A stretch of DNA of 64,000 bases, taken from contig JADLZK010007653.1 in assembly GCA_015847255.1 (NCBI GenBank), forward strand, positions 206,206-270,205. The letters are read 5' to 3'. This stretch comes from Hyparrhenia diplandra. Taxonomy: Eukaryota > Streptophyta > Magnoliopsida > Poales > Poaceae. A model generated the notes under the pieces. That model was not told where the DNA came from. It did no database searches and saw only the letters and a program-made list of their open reading frames with translations. Each line of letters starts with the position of its first letter. The first letter of the stretch is position 1. A program made the position numbers and the translations under genes. Shown here piece after piece: positions 44,833-58,400 of the stretch.

Positions 44833-46292
44833 GATGAGTGCATTGTCAACATTCAACACAAAAACGAAGAATAAGATAGAAGAAAGCACATCCGGACAAG
44901 CTAAGACAACCTAAGCTGGATAGCAAACATGGAGCAAAAACTTGGTTCCCAAAGACATGGGCAAAAGGCTCGACACAACCAAGCTAAGCAGACGACTAGT
45001 CCTCAAGAAGAGGTAGAAACGGGCTCAACACCACTAGCACGGCTCCAAACCAATCTCTACCAATTTCTTTCACACATCTAGCTCAAAGTGGTAAAGAGAT
45101 ACTCCCCACGAGTTACTCCCCCTTGACTAAACCGAAGATACCAATTCAAGATACCAATTCACAATTTCTTTCACACATCTAGCTCAAAGTGGTAAAGAGA
45201 TACTCCCCCAGGTTACTCCCCCTTGACTAGTGCGATCCTTTGAAGATACCAATTCAAGATACCAATTCACAATTCTTGTCTTTGTATCTTTCTCCCCCTT
45301 GTTGGCACATGCACTAATCAAGCGATGAAAATGCATGCAAAGTGCAATGAGTGAGCTCAAGTTTATAGTCATCCAAATGAAAAGATGCTCTAGGTAGTGT
45401 CATGGCAACAAAATCAAGTGCTTAACACGGTGCTCAAACTGATCAAAAGATATGAGATATGACTTGAAAGCATTTTGATTGTTTTAAGCATTTCGAGAAA
45501 AAGGTGTCCACCACAAAGAATAGCACATAGCATAAGTAAGTTGGAAATCTACCAAGTGCTACACATGTATATCAAGAGGACTACCCCAAGCAAAGTTTAT
45601 CCATCATGCCAAAGAAAGAACCAACACTTGCCAACAACATTTTAAGATTATCGAGATTTAGCGGATACAAGCATTGGTCCAAAGACATGAGTGCGAGTGG
45701 TTATCCACAACCGTCGCCTTACTAATCAACCATGTCAAGCCTATGCATGTGAGCAATCGAAGCTTAAGACAATGGTGCGGGTCAAACACTACCAAGCTCA
45801 GGTTCAACTCAAGTGCAATGAGAAGCTGTCCCAAGACTTGGATGTGGGACGGTATGGACCCATCTCGATCTTTTCCATACACTTAGCTTAAATTTCAGAT
45901 TTTAGCATATGAAAGCATGTGGTCATCTAAGCAAGTGTATAACTCGAGTGAATGAGACATAGTCACCTTAGCATACATGATAAGCACAAAGGATCTCAAC
46001 AACTTAAACATGCTAGGAACTATCTCAATGGTGAACATTTTGCAAGATTCATCGTTGTTAAGCAAGTTCACATGAAAAACGACTTTGCTCATAACATATA
46101 CCAATTGAACAGAAGGAGCACAAGCTATAAGCACCAACAAGTAATTGTTACACTAAACGAGCATAGTCTCATTGTGATCAATATAACCAAGAAGCTCAAG
46201 ATGCAAAAATGTACATGATGAATGCAATATGATACAAGATAATGCACAAAGTAAAACAAACCTAGCACTACATCTGTACATCAACTACAAAG
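44833..46292 (-). other. Untranslated region between pol and polypurine tract, left element
   Basis: About 1.46 kb without a conserved ORF. It holds a tandem duplication of about 101 bp (45061-45161 and 45162-45271) containing ACTCCCCCTTGACT and GATACCAATTCAAGATACCA phrases. These echo the polypurine tract and primer-binding-site sequences. The right element has the equivalent region with the same duplication. Confidence 0.75.
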
Positions 46293-49200
46293 CTACCCCT
46301 CAAAGGGATAGCACACGCCCAACTCTCCTCGAATTTGGACAAAACGGACTTGATCTAATGGCTTGGTGAAAATGTCCTTGTCTGTTGCTCTGTGTACACA
46401 TCTTTGAACATCTATATCCCCTTTCTCTGGTGATCTCTCGAGAAAGTGATACCTCACCTCTATGTGTTTGGTGCGGGAATGCAGGGGGAATTTGGGTTTT
46501 TGGCTACACTCACGGCTCCCATGCTATCACACAACAAGGGTACACGTGAAAACCTCAACCCAAAGTCTCTCAAAGTGGCAACCATCCACAACATTTGGGA
46601 ACAACAAAGCGACAACATACTCTGCTTCAACGGTCCGAGCGACACCGGGCGCTTGCGAGGCGACCAAGACACAAGAGAAGTACCAAGCGACAAGTACCCG
46701 AAGTGGACTTTCTATGCATACGATCACCCGGCATAATCGAATCGAATAGCCAACCGGGGAGAGAGTGGAAGAAGCCGAGTACCATAGGCCAAAGTCGGGG
46801 GTAAAGCGCAAGTACCGAAGATCCTCTTCACGGCTGAAAGTGAGAGGTCTTGCGGCGAAGCCCGAAACCGTCTTGCAGAGGCACACTGACAAAGCGGATG
46901 TCGGGGGCGTCGCCGTCAGTGCGGAAATAACCGATCATGCTTCGTACTCCCTTTGGTCCACGGCTTCTCCATCCTTGTCTTCGTCCAGGGCCGTCGTCGT
47001 CGACATGGGCGTCGAAAGAGGCTTGGCCTCACCCATGCGAAAACTTGCGGATCATGTCCGCCGTGTACTTGCCCACGGTGTACGAAAATCCCATCCTTGG
47101 TTTGCTTGATTTGAAGTCCAAGGAAGTAGGTCAACTCGCCCATCATGCTCATCTCGAACTCCCGCTCATAATCTACGCAAAACTTCGATACCATAGCATG
47201 TGAAGAGCCACCAAAGATGATATCATCCACATATATCCGGACTAGGAGTATGTCATTGCCCTTCCTAAGCGAGAAACAAAGTCTTGTCTACAGCCCCCAT
47301 CACAAAACCCTTAGCTAATAGGAAAGCTTTTGGTCGCTCATACCGGGCTCTAGGGGCTTGTTTCGGGCCGTACAAGGCCTTGTACAACTTGTACACATAG
47401 TGCGGGTGTTTAGGATGCTCAAACCGGGGGTTGCCTCACATACACCTCCTCCTCTATGAACCCATTCAGGAAAGCACTCTTGACATCCATGCGGAAGAGT
47501 TTGAAACCCTTCGAGGCCGCGAAAGCAAGCAAGATCCTAATGGCTTCTATGCGGGCTCACGGGGAGCAAAAAGTTTCCTCATAGTCTATTCCCTCTTTTC
47601 GACAAAACCCCCTGGGCAACTAATGCGGCTTTGTTTCTCACAACCACCCCATCCTCACTGTTTGTTCTTAAACACCCACTTGGTTCCTATGGGATGACAC
47701 CGATTTGGAGGTGGCACTAAGACCCAGACTTGGTTTCTCTCAAAGTTTTGCAACTCTTCATGCATGGCATTGACCCAATCCGCATCGGATAGAGGCGTGT
47801 CAACATCTTTGGGCTCAATAGTGGAAACAAATGCGAGTGAGCAAAGTGACACATAGCATAGGTTTTGGAGCGAGTTACCCTTTGATCAAGTCCTCCGATC
47901 ATGGTCTCACAGGGGTGGCGATTTGAATGAGGCGCCGTCTTGTCAAGATGTCGCCCTCCCCTCATTTGGAGCGGGGAACCTCCCTCAGTGCGGCCCGTCT
48001 CGCCACCGAGGGAGGCTGCTCCACCGGACCCCCGGGAAGTAGTGGTAGTAGAGTGCGGTCCGTGGGCGTCGTCGTCGTCAGGGGTCGGCGGGGCAAGCGG
48101 TGGAGTCGCCGGGATCACCCGGCCAACATCTTCCTGCTCCTCCTCCACAAAGATGCTCTGCTCCATCTCTTCCTTTCCGCACACTCAAACACGAGAAGAA
48201 GAACAAGGTGCGGTTTCATCGAAGGTTACCTCCTGCGTCTCTACAACGCGGTTAGTCTCAAGGTTGAGAACCTGCCCAGGCGTGTGAGTGCAAAACATAA
48301 CCAAGAAAGATACCATCAACGGTCGAGACTTCGAATTTGTCAAGGTTACCTTGCTTAAGAATGAAGCACACTGCATCCAAACACACGGAAGTGACTCACC
48401 TTGGGCGATCTCCCAAACCGCAACTCATATGATGTCTTCTTGGTGAAAGCACGGAGGAAAATACGGTTGGAGACATGGCACGCCGTGTTGATTGCCTCGG
48501 CCCAATACTTCCTCGGAGTCTTGTGTTCATCAAGCATGGTCCTTGCCATCTCCACAAGCGTCAGGTTCTTCCGCTCAACAATCCCGTTCTCTTTGTGGAA
48601 CATAAGGGCTAGAGAGGCGGTGCTCGACACCCAAGTTAGTGCAAAGAGACTCAAAGCGAGAGTTTTTGAATTACGTGCCATTGTCCTTTGCGAATCGCTC
48701 GAATGGGCTGTATCAATCAACTCGGTCCTTAGTCTCAAAATCAAATCACGAGCAAAACCAAAAGCCTCATCCTTGCCCTCCATGAAAAAGACCCAAGAGT
48801 ATCTCGAAAAATCGTCAGCGATCACTAGACAATACCACTTCCCACCCCTTGACCTCACCCGAGATGGACCAAGCGTGTCCATGTGAAGAATCTCTCGGGT
48901 CTAGAGGTCATGATCTCGCGAATCCTTGGGTGGTGGGAAGCGGATACCATCTTCCGTGGCGACAAAGGGTGGCAAACCAAATCCTTCTCAAATTTGAGCT
49001 TAGGCAATCCTCGGATTAGATCCATTGAACTTAACCTCGCAAAGGAGATCGAAGCTCAAATGACCTAGTCTCCTATGCCACTTCCACAAATCGAGAGGAG
49101 GACCCGGCCAACAAGCAACAAGAGGTGCCAAAGCCACGAGAGAAATCAGCTCGAAAGACTTGCCCAAATGGCACGATCCGGCCAAATAAGATCACCACGA

Positions 49201-52125
49201 GAGTCCAAAACTCGAGAACATCCAACCTTGAAGCGTACCTCATACCCGTACGCCATGAGGTGAGAAACGCGAGAAGGTTGAAGTGCAGGTTGGAGACGGC
49301 GCCACATCCTTGAGCACAAAGTGGTCGTTGATCTGATCGACCCTCGTGAAAGAATCTTCCCTCTGTTCTTTGTCCCCGAAAGTGATGTACTCTCTTGTCT
49401 TCATGGGGGTGAGGCTGGAGAACCACCGAGAGTTTCGGTCATGTGTCGAGAACAACCGGAGTCAATGAGCCACATGTCCTCCGGCCTTCCGGCTGCATCA
49501 ACAATAGAACATGGGATGATGAGCAAATGGCACAACACGGGGTTAGTAAACTTGGAAGAGTACCGGTGTTGACCATCTTGCCCCAAATATGCATTAGGCA
49601 CAACAAACATCCCACGCCCCATCTTACCAAACTTCTCACCACGCATAGCAAAGCGTGGTGCACTCCTCTTCTCAACCTCAAAACTCCCAAAGCGAGGATC
49701 TACATCCACACGCGAGCACGACCGCCAAGCGGTCTCACAAACCCGTGGCCCAAACCTCGAGACCTCCTACCTTCAGGCCTAGCAAAAGCGCCTGCGAACC
49801 GGCGCACACCCCTCTCATACAAGCCAAGTGGTGGGTGGTACATGTCACGGTTCTCAAACTCCACTCTACGCTTAGCATCCCTCTTCCTACGAAGCAAAAC
49901 TCAACCAAGTGACCATCTCTCGGCAATACTCACGGTGATACCTCACCTCTCTCTTGGGTGGTGGTTGGTTCACTCTCTTGGGTGGATGGTTCACTCTTGT
50001 TGTGGTCTTGGCTTTAGGAAGGGTTTCCTCGAGGATCTGGGCAAGGTGTCAAGTGGGTTCTTGAGGTGGTTCGGTTTTTGGGAAGCCATACTTGTTTGGG
50101 AGGTGGAGTCTTGGTGGGCTCTTGAAGAATGCCATTTTGCACAATGGGTTGGGTAGGCTTAGGTGGGGTGCTCTTGGTCAACTTGGGAGTGTTTGTGGGT
50201 TTCTCACTCGGGCTCAAACCACTTCCTTGACCAACCTTTCCATAGATAACTTCACCCTTCCCACCTATAGCAAAGCCTAATCCCGATGTGTCGTCCCCCT
50301 CTTGAGCCCGACTCATCATCATGCCAAGCTGCGGCTCTCCACTAGACACCCAACTTAGGGACGGAGCGAAGATATGTGATTTCCTCTTCAACTCTCCCCT
50401 TGTCATGCACGCACAAGACATGAGCTCCAACTCCAAAGCTTCACACTTAGCACATTTCGGCCACGGTGCTATACGAGTTGGCCTTCTCAAGCCAACAAGC
50501 TTGGCGGCCTTCTCGCCAACTCGGATTGCAAGCCGGACATGACTTGCACGCACTCAACAACATAGGCCTAGCCTTCAGCTCAACATGCTCATCTAACAAA
50601 GCGAGAATACTTGGACCGCAAAGACATGATACTAGACATATGCACGGCACAAGCATCACACTCCGTCTCATCGAAACAACAACCAGGCTTCCTAAGCAGC
50701 TCTATCTCGGTCACCGCCATCTCCCACTTCTCCTTAAACTCTTTTCTCTCCCTAGCGGCACGCTTAAGCAACTTCTCTTGACAAACAAGCGCCTCGCCCA
50801 AAGAGTCAACCTCATCGAAAGAGATTCGATTGTAGGAGGTACCTCGGAGGAAGGAGAAGAAGAGTCGTCGGCGTGTGCCTTGTATTTGTCGGTCACCGCT
50901 CCATCGAGTGCCATGGTGCGAAGCCCTCGGACTTGGAGTTGGTGAAGAAGCAAAGTCCATTGAACTTGTCCTCGACCTTGCGCTCGGACTCCTCATCGCT
51001 TGAAGAAGATTGCCCGTCAGAGGAGTCGTTGTCGAGGTCGCCGGGAGGCAAGGAAGGCGTGCTTGTGCTCCTTGGCACGCTTTGAGGTACTTCTTCTTGA
51101 TCGCCTCCTTGTCGAATCCCTTCTTGGACTTGTGCTTGCCGGAGGTGTACTCGCGCTTGTCCTTGCGCTTGTCGGCGTCGTACTTGCTGGAGTAGTACTT
51201 TCGCCGGAGTACTTGTCCTTGCTCTTCTTGGGGCATGCGGCGACAGCGAAGTGGTCCGGATCTCCGCACTCGAAGCATCCGCCCTTGGAAGCACCGCCAC
51301 GCCCGCCGGTTCATGCGGTTGTTGTGGAGCCGCGAGAATCGGCCGATGACTAGTGCAAGCTCATCATCCCCAAGGCTCTCCATACGCTCCTCCGTCACGA
51401 GACACCAAGGAAGACAAGGCGAAAAGAAATCGTGAAGGGTTAGCGAAGCTGGAACCGCTCTTACCGAGACGAGTGCAACATTCGGCGCGAGATGGGTTCT
51501 TGAGCCGCTGGATCCGGGCCTCAATCTCGAGAAGACTTGAGCTTCTTTGTAGAGCTCGTCGGGAGTGAGGGTGTCGTAGTTGGCGGACTCCATGATCGCG
51601 GACACCTTCACATCCCACACCTTAGATCCAGGCGTACAAGAGCCGCATCGCCTTCTCGTGCTCGTCCAACCTCTCCGAAGGTTGTTCGCACGAAGCTTGT
51701 TGCGAGATCGTCGCGAAACCTAGCAAAGAGAGAATCGATGGTCTCGCCATCAAATTTGGATGAGGTTATTGTACTCTCTCTTGTAGGTTTCATATAGGCG
51801 GGCCTTGACTTGTGGGGTTCCCTCATGGTAGCTCTCTAGTGTCTTCCACACCTCTCACGAGCGGTCTCACAAGTGGCTACCCTCTCAAACTCGCTATCCT
51901 TGAGGCTAGAGAACAAGACACTCCTCGCTCGGTTGTTGGCATTGTGTTGGGCTATTTGTTCCTCACCCACTCGGCGGCAAGCACTTGGTAGTTCTCATCC
52001 TCGACAATCTCCCACACTCTCCAATCCATCCCCATAAGATGTGCTTGCATCTTAATCTTCCAATAGGGATAGTTGGTGCCATCGAACTCCGGAGGCTTGC
52101 CACCAAAGTGACCAAACCTCTCCAT
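46293..52125 (-). pseudogene. Copia Gag-Pol polyprotein, left element, many frameshifts
   Basis: The minus-strand start ATG at 52125-52123 (MERFGHFGGKPPEFDGTNYP) opens Gag. A zinc knuckle CFECGDPDHF lies near 51275-51235, and a lysine-rich linker KHKSKKGFDKEAIKKKYL follows. The protease motif WLIDSGCSRHMT is at about 49480-49440. The integrase zinc region KWHRRLGHLSFDLL is near 49110-49060, followed by the core (YCLVIADDFSRYSWVFFMEG; ENGIVERKN; TPRKYWAEAINTACHVSNRI). The reverse transcriptase shows GTKWVFKNKQ and the catalytic YVDDIIFGGSSHA (about 47240-47205). RNase H shows AEYVVA and CDSMGAVSVAKNP, and the end is DIFTKPLDQ with a stop at 46293. About 590 codons between knuckle and protease is a long Gag C-terminus. 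No frame is open for more than about 350 codons. Confidence 0.88.
50589..51620 (-). pseudogene. Longest surviving Gag segment, left element
   Basis: A 343-codon frame from MWDVKVSAIMESANYDTLTP onward contains a YSSKYDADKRKDKREYTSGK linker and a coiled-coil-like KEFKEKWEMAVTEIELLRK. It ends with a CX2C-containing ETECDACAVHMSSI. It is part of the Gag-Pol entry above, listed because it is the longest open stretch in the array. Confidence 0.7.
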
Positions 52126-52176
52126 GTCGCCTTCTGCGGATCAAGAACCGGTTAAGGTGGATTTGATCCTTAACCT

Positions 52177-52188
52177 GCTCTGATACCA
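52177..52188 (-). other. Primer-binding site, left element
   Basis: Minus-strand TGGTATCAGAGC, the perfect complement of the initiator methionine tRNA 3' end, lies two bases from the shared LTR. This is the standard plant copia primer site. Confidence 0.93.
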
Positions 52189-52190
52189 AT

Positions 52191-54020
52191 TGAAGGACCG
52201 AAACGGCGACCAGAGGGGGGGTGAATGGGAGCCTCAATTAAATTCTTTCGAATTAGATGACTTGTAGCTCTCACGACCCCTCGGAGCAAAAAGCACACAC
52301 CACACGGTATGATCACGACCTTGGATGTAAGGTAGATGAGCTAGAGTTTGCTCTAGACTCACAGCGGATCAACCGGAAAACGAACGAAACAAACACGCAA
52401 GAGACGGGAAGAAAAACAGCCTCTGCAGAGTGGCCGGACTCAGCGGCCCGGACTCAGCTGGCGAGTCGGTCCAGCGTCCGGTCGAAGCGTCGGTCGGATC
52501 GCCCTTGCGGGACCTCTACGCGACGCCTCCGGACCGGCCAGGACCGGTCGGCTCGGTGGTCGCGCGTCCGGTCGGGGCGTCCGGTCACCGGCGGCGCGGA
52601 CAAAGACCGGAGCGTCCGGTCAATCCGGGACGTCGCGTCCGGTCGTGCGTCCGGTCACCCCGGCAGCGCGAACAGCACCCCGACGGCGGCGACTCACCCC
52701 AAAATCGATCCAAACTCACTCAAATCGAAACCTCAGGTCACAAGAATTGAGCCATAGCATCTAGGCATGTGGGTGACCAATTCCCCCTTGGAAATTTCGA
52801 GATTGATGGAGTGAATCGAGAGAAATCGCGGATCACACGAAGAACACACCCAAAAAGGTCACCTTGATCCAAAACTCACCCGATCTACGTGCTCGTGAGG
52901 AATTAGCTCAAACCATTCGGTGGGAAATGATCCTCTCACGTCCTAGCACGAATCAACGCAAGAAAAACGAGATCAAACGGTGCCAAATCGAAGAAATCGC
53001 GAAGAGAATAGGGGGGGAGAGGATGAACTCGGGAAGAACAAGTGAAGAACTCAAAATCACAGCTCATGAACAACAAAGAACACCGATCAATCGATCCAAA
53101 CGTCACCCTGTGACAGGCTAATCACAGCTAGCCCTTGCTCTGCAAATCTTGGTACAAATCGGTGGACCTCTCTCACCTCAGTCTGTAACCCTAACTGGAA
53201 AATATGAAAATGAGAGGCAAGGGAGGATGAAGGGGTATGCCTACGCTAAATAGCCCCCTATTCCCTCGCCTAAACTACCCCTAGGATACATGAGTCGGTT
53301 TTGTAACCCTAAGGCTATTTCCGTCGACTCTGGGTAATCTTCGATCCGACGGCCACCGCGCCTTCCTCACCGGTAGCCTTGCCTCCACGCAATCTCCCCG
53401 ATGCCGCCGCGTGCCGTCCTTCCGTCCGCCCGGAACGCCGGGTTTTGAGGCGCAAACCCGCGAAACCCGCGCTGTGGTTTTGAGGCCCAAACCACCAAAC
53501 CCCCCGTGGTTTTGAGGCCCAACCCACGAAAACCAGCGCCGATGGTTTTGAGGGCAAACCACCAAACCTCCTCGACACGCGATGTCACGCCCGTCTTGAC
53601 CGCCCGAGTCGCCAAGTCATCCGAGCTCCCCGCTCTGCCTGCACGCTCGCCGTCTTGACCCGATCGACACGGTCCTGCCACGTCCTCTTGCATCCGTCGA
53701 TGTCCCAGATGTCAGCCACCATGGCTAGCTGCCCGGCACCCCGGTCCCTCGGTCCAAGCCTCACGTCCGTCCTTCACCTCCACGGTCCGTCGGCCCGGCA
53801 CGTCCTCCTTGGCACCTTCACCTCTCCGTCGGCTACCATCTCCGAGCTCCACACCACGCACAACCACGAACCAAGAGATCGTCTTCGACACACTCCACGT
53901 GTGCCGGTGAACCATAGCCGAAGCAGAAAAGATAAAAGAAAATAGAGAAAGAATGTTGAGTGTTGACAATCACTACATCAAAACTAAACACATTTGAGAT
54001 AAAACAACCATGTGTTCGCA
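52191..54020 (-). repeat. Shared central copia LTR (LTR 2)
   Basis: Begins TGAAGGACCG and ends TGTGTTCGCA on the plus strand. It acts as 5' LTR for the left element and 3' LTR for the right. CCGGTC array at about 52450-52665. Four, not five, GGTTTTGAGGCCCAAACC-type palindromes at about 53438-53570. Confidence 0.92.
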
Positions 54021-54030
54021 ATCTCCCCTT
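54021..54030 (-). other. Polypurine tract, right element
   Basis: Minus-strand AAGGGGAGAT abuts the shared LTR; it is one G shorter than in the left element. Confidence 0.75.
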
Positions 54031-55499
54031 GATGAGTGCATTGTCAACATTCAACACAAAAAGAATAAGATAGAAGAAAGCACATCCGGACAAGCTAAGA
54101 CAACCCTAACTGGATAGCAAACATGGAGCAAAAACTTGGTTCCCAAAGACATGGGCAAAAGGCTCGACACAACCAAGCTAAGCAGACGGCTAGTCCTCAA
54201 GAAGAGGTAGAACAGGGCTCAACACCACTAGCACAGCTCCAAACCAATCTCTACCAATTTCTTTCACACATCTAGCTCAAAGTGGTAAAGAGATACTCCC
54301 CGGAGTTACTCCCCCTTGACTAGGCTCAACAAGATACCAATTCAAGATACCAATTCACAATTTCTTTTCACACATCTAGCTCAAAGTGGTAAAGAGATAC
54401 TCCCCTGGAGTTACTCCCCCTTGACTAGTGCGATCCATCGAAGATACCAATTCAAGATACCAATTCACAATTCCTTTGTCTTTGTATCTTTCTCCCCCTT
54501 GTTGGCACATGCACTAATCAAGCGATGAAAATGCATGCAAAGTGCAATGAGTGAGCTCAAGTTTATAGTCATCCAAATGAAAAGATGCTCTAGGTAGTGT
54601 CATGGCAACAAAATCAAGTGCTTAACACGGTGCTCAAACCGATCAAAAGATATGAGATATGACTTGAAAGCATTTTGATTAGGTTTTTAAGCATTTCGAG
54701 AAAAGGTGTCCACCACAAAGAATAGCACATAGCATAAGTAATTTGGAAATCTACCAAGTGCTACACATGTATATCAAGAGGACTACCCCAAGCAAAGTTT
54801 ATCCATCATGCCAAAGAAAGAACCAACACTTGCCAACAACATTTTAAGATTATCGAGATTTAGCGGATACAAGCATTGGTCCAAAGACATGAGTGCGAGT
54901 GGTTATCCACAACCGCGTCGCCTTACTAATCAACCATGTCAAGCCTATGCATGTGAGCAATCGAGAAGCTTAAGACAATGGTCTGGGTCAAACACTACCA
55001 AGCTCGGGGTTCAACTCAAGTGCAATGAGAAGCAGTCCCAAGACTTGGATGTGGGGACGGTATGGACCCATCTCGATCTTTTCCATACACTTAGCTTAAA
55101 TTTCAGATTTTAGCATATGAAAGCATGTGGTCATCTAAGCAAGTGTATAACTCGGTGAATGAGACATAGTCACCTTAGCATACATGATAAGCACAAAGGA
55201 TCTCAACAACTTAAACATGCTAGGAACTATCTCAATGGTGAACATTTTGCAAGATTCATCGTTGTTAAGCAAGTTCACATGAAAAACGAGCTTTGCTCAT
55301 AACATATACCAATTGAGCGAAGGAGCACAAGCTATAAGCACCAACAAGTAATTGTTACACTAAACGAGCATAGTCTCATTGTGATCAATATAACCAAGAA
55401 GCTCAAGATGCAAAAATGTACATGATGAATGCAATATGATACAAGATAATGCACAAAGTAAAACAAACCTAGCACTACATCTGTACATCAACTACAAAG
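54031..55499 (-). other. Untranslated region between pol and polypurine tract, right element
   Basis: Nearly the same sequence as 44833-46292, including the duplication (period about 103, starting 54255 and 54358). No ORF. Confidence 0.75.
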
Positions 55500-58400
55500 C
55501 TACCCCTCAAAAGGGATAGCACACGCCCAACTCTCCTCGAAGAATTTGGACAAAACGGACTTGATCTAATGGCTTGGTGAAAATGTCCTTGTAATCTGTT
55601 GCTCTGTGTACACATCTTTGAACATCTATATCCCCTTTCTCCCGGTGATCTCTCGAGAAAGTGATACCTCACCTCTATGTGTTTGGTGCGGGAATGCGGA
55701 ATTTGGGTTTTTGGCTACACTCACGGCTCCCATGCTATCACACAACAAGGGTACACGTGAAAACCTCAACCCAAAGTCTCTCAAAGTGGCAACCATCCAC
55801 AGCAATTTGGGAACAACAAAGCGGAAGCGGCAACATACTCTGCTTCAACGGTCGTGGCGACACCGGGCGCTTGCGAGGCGACCAAGACACAAGAGAAGTA
55901 CCAAGAAAGCCCGACAAGTACCGAAGTGGACTTTCTATGCATCGATCACCAAAGATAATCCAGAATCAGAATAGCCAACCGAGGGGGAGAGAGTGGAAGA
56001 AGCCGAGTACCATAGGCCAAAGTCGGGGTAAAGCGCAAGTACACGAAGATCCTCTTCACGGCTGAAAGTGAGAGGTCTTGTGGCGAAGACCGAAACCGTC
56101 TTGCGCAGAGGCACCAAAAAAGCGGATGTCGGGCGCGTCGCCGTCGGTACGTACAGCCCGGCGAACCGATCATGCTACGTACTCCCTTTGGTCCACGGCT
56201 TCTCCATCCTTGTCTTCGTCCGGGGCGCGTCGTCGTCGACATGGGCGTCGAAGAGGCTTGGCCTCACCCATGCGCGAAACTTGCGGATCATGTCGTGTAC
56301 TTGCCACGGTGTACGAAAATCCCATCCTTGGTTTGCTTGATTTGAAGTCCAAGGAAGTAGGTCAACTTCGCCCATCATGCTCATCTCGAACTCCCCGCTC
56401 ATAATCTACGCAAAACTTCGATACCATAGCATGTGAAGAGCCACCAAAGATGATATCATCCACATATATCGGACTAGGAGTATGTCATTGCCCTTCCTAA
56501 GCGAAACAAAGTCTTGTCTCGCCCCCATCACAAAACCCTTAGCTAATAGGAAAGCTTTCGGCCGCTCATACCGGGCTCTAGGGGCTTGTTTGGGGCCGTA
56601 CAAGGCCTTGTACAACTTGTACACATAGTGCGGGTGTTTAGGATGCTCAAACCGAGGGGTTGCCTCACATACACCTCCTCCTCTATGAACCCATTCGGGG
56701 AAAGCACTCTTGACATCCATGCGGAAGAGTTTGAAACCCTTCGAGGCCGCGAAAGCAAGCAAGATCCTAATGGCTTCTTTGCGGGCTACGGGGCAAAAGT
56801 TTCCTCATAGTCTATTCCCTCTTTCGACAAAACCCCCGGGCAACTAAGTGCGGCTTTGTTTCTCACAACCACCCCATCCTCACTCTGTTTGTTCTTAAAC
56901 ACCCACTTGGTTCCTATGGGATGACACTTTGGAGGTGGCACTAAGACCCAGAACTTGGTTTCTCTCAAAGTTTTGCAACTCTTCATGCATGGCATTGACC
57001 CAATCGCATCGGATAAAGTTTGTGTCAACATCTTTGGGCTCAATAGTGGAAACAAATCTGAGAGTGAGCAAAGTGACACATAGCATAGGTTTTGGAGCGA
57101 GTTACCCTTTGATCAAGTCCTCCGATCATGGTCTCACGGGGGTGACGATCTTTGAATGTCCGAGGGCCGTGCGCGAAGATGTCGCCTCCCCTCGATTTGG
57201 AACGGGAACCTCCTGCAGTGCGGCCGTCTCGCCACGAGGAGGCTGCTCCACCGGACCCTGGGAAGTAGTGGTAGTAGAGTGCGGTCCGTGGGCGGTCGTC
57301 GTCGTCGTCGCGAGGGTCGATTTGGGGCAAGCGGTGGAGTCGCCGGGATCACCCGGCCAACATCTTTCTGCTCCTCCTCCACAAAGATGCTCTGCTCCAT
57401 CTCTTCCTTTCCTGCACACTCAAAACAGAAGAAGAAGAACAAGGTGCGGTTTCATCGAACGTTACCTCACACGTCTCTACAACGCGGTTAGTCTCAAGGT
57501 TGAGAACCACAGAGGCGTGTGAGTGCAAGGCATAACCAAGAAAGATACCATCAACGGTCGAGACTCGAATTTGTCAAGGTTACCTTGCTTAAGAATGAAG
57601 CACACGCATCCAAACACACGGAAGTGACTCACCTTGGGCAGTCTCCCAAACCGCAACTCATATGATGTCTTCTTGGTGAAAGCACGGAGGAAAATACGGT
57701 TGGAGACATGGCACGCCGTGTTGATTGCCTCGGCCCAATACTTCCTCGAGTCTTGTGTTCATCAAGCATGGTCCTTGCCATCTCCACAAGCGTCGGTTCT
57801 TCCGCTCAACAATCCCGTTCTGGCTGTGGAACATAAGGGCTAGAAGCTGGTGCTCGACACCCAAGTTAGTGTAAAGAGACTCAAAGCGAGAGTTTTTGAA
57901 TTACGTGCCATTGTCCTTTGCGAATCATTTCGAATGGCTGTATCTGTCAACTCAGTCCTTAGTCTCAAAATCAAATCACGAGCAAAACCAAAAGCCTCAT
58001 CCTTGCCCTCCATGAAAAAGACCCAAGAGTATCTCGAAAAATGCGTCAGCGATCACTAGACAATACCACTTCCCACCCACTTGACCTCACCCGAGATGGA
58101 CCAAGCGTGTCCATGTGAAGAATCTCTCGGGTCTAGAGGTCATGATTTGAATCCTTTGGGTGGTGGGAAGCGGATACCATCTTCCGTGGCGACAAGGGGT
58201 GGCAAACCAAATCCTTCTCAAATTTGAGCTTAGGCAATCCTCGGATTAGATCCATTGAACTTAACCTCGCAAGGAGATCGAAGCTCAAATGACCTAGTCT
58301 CCTATGCCACTTCCACAAATCGAGGAGGAGGACCCGGCCAACAAGCAACAAGAGGTGCCAAAGCCACGAGAGAAATCAGCTCGAAAGACTTGCCCAAATG

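Noticed and set aside
45061..45271. Direct repeats as an internal LTR or second element end
   Set aside because: Both internal regions carry the same duplication at the same place and there are no flanking element termini, so it is an internal tandem duplication.
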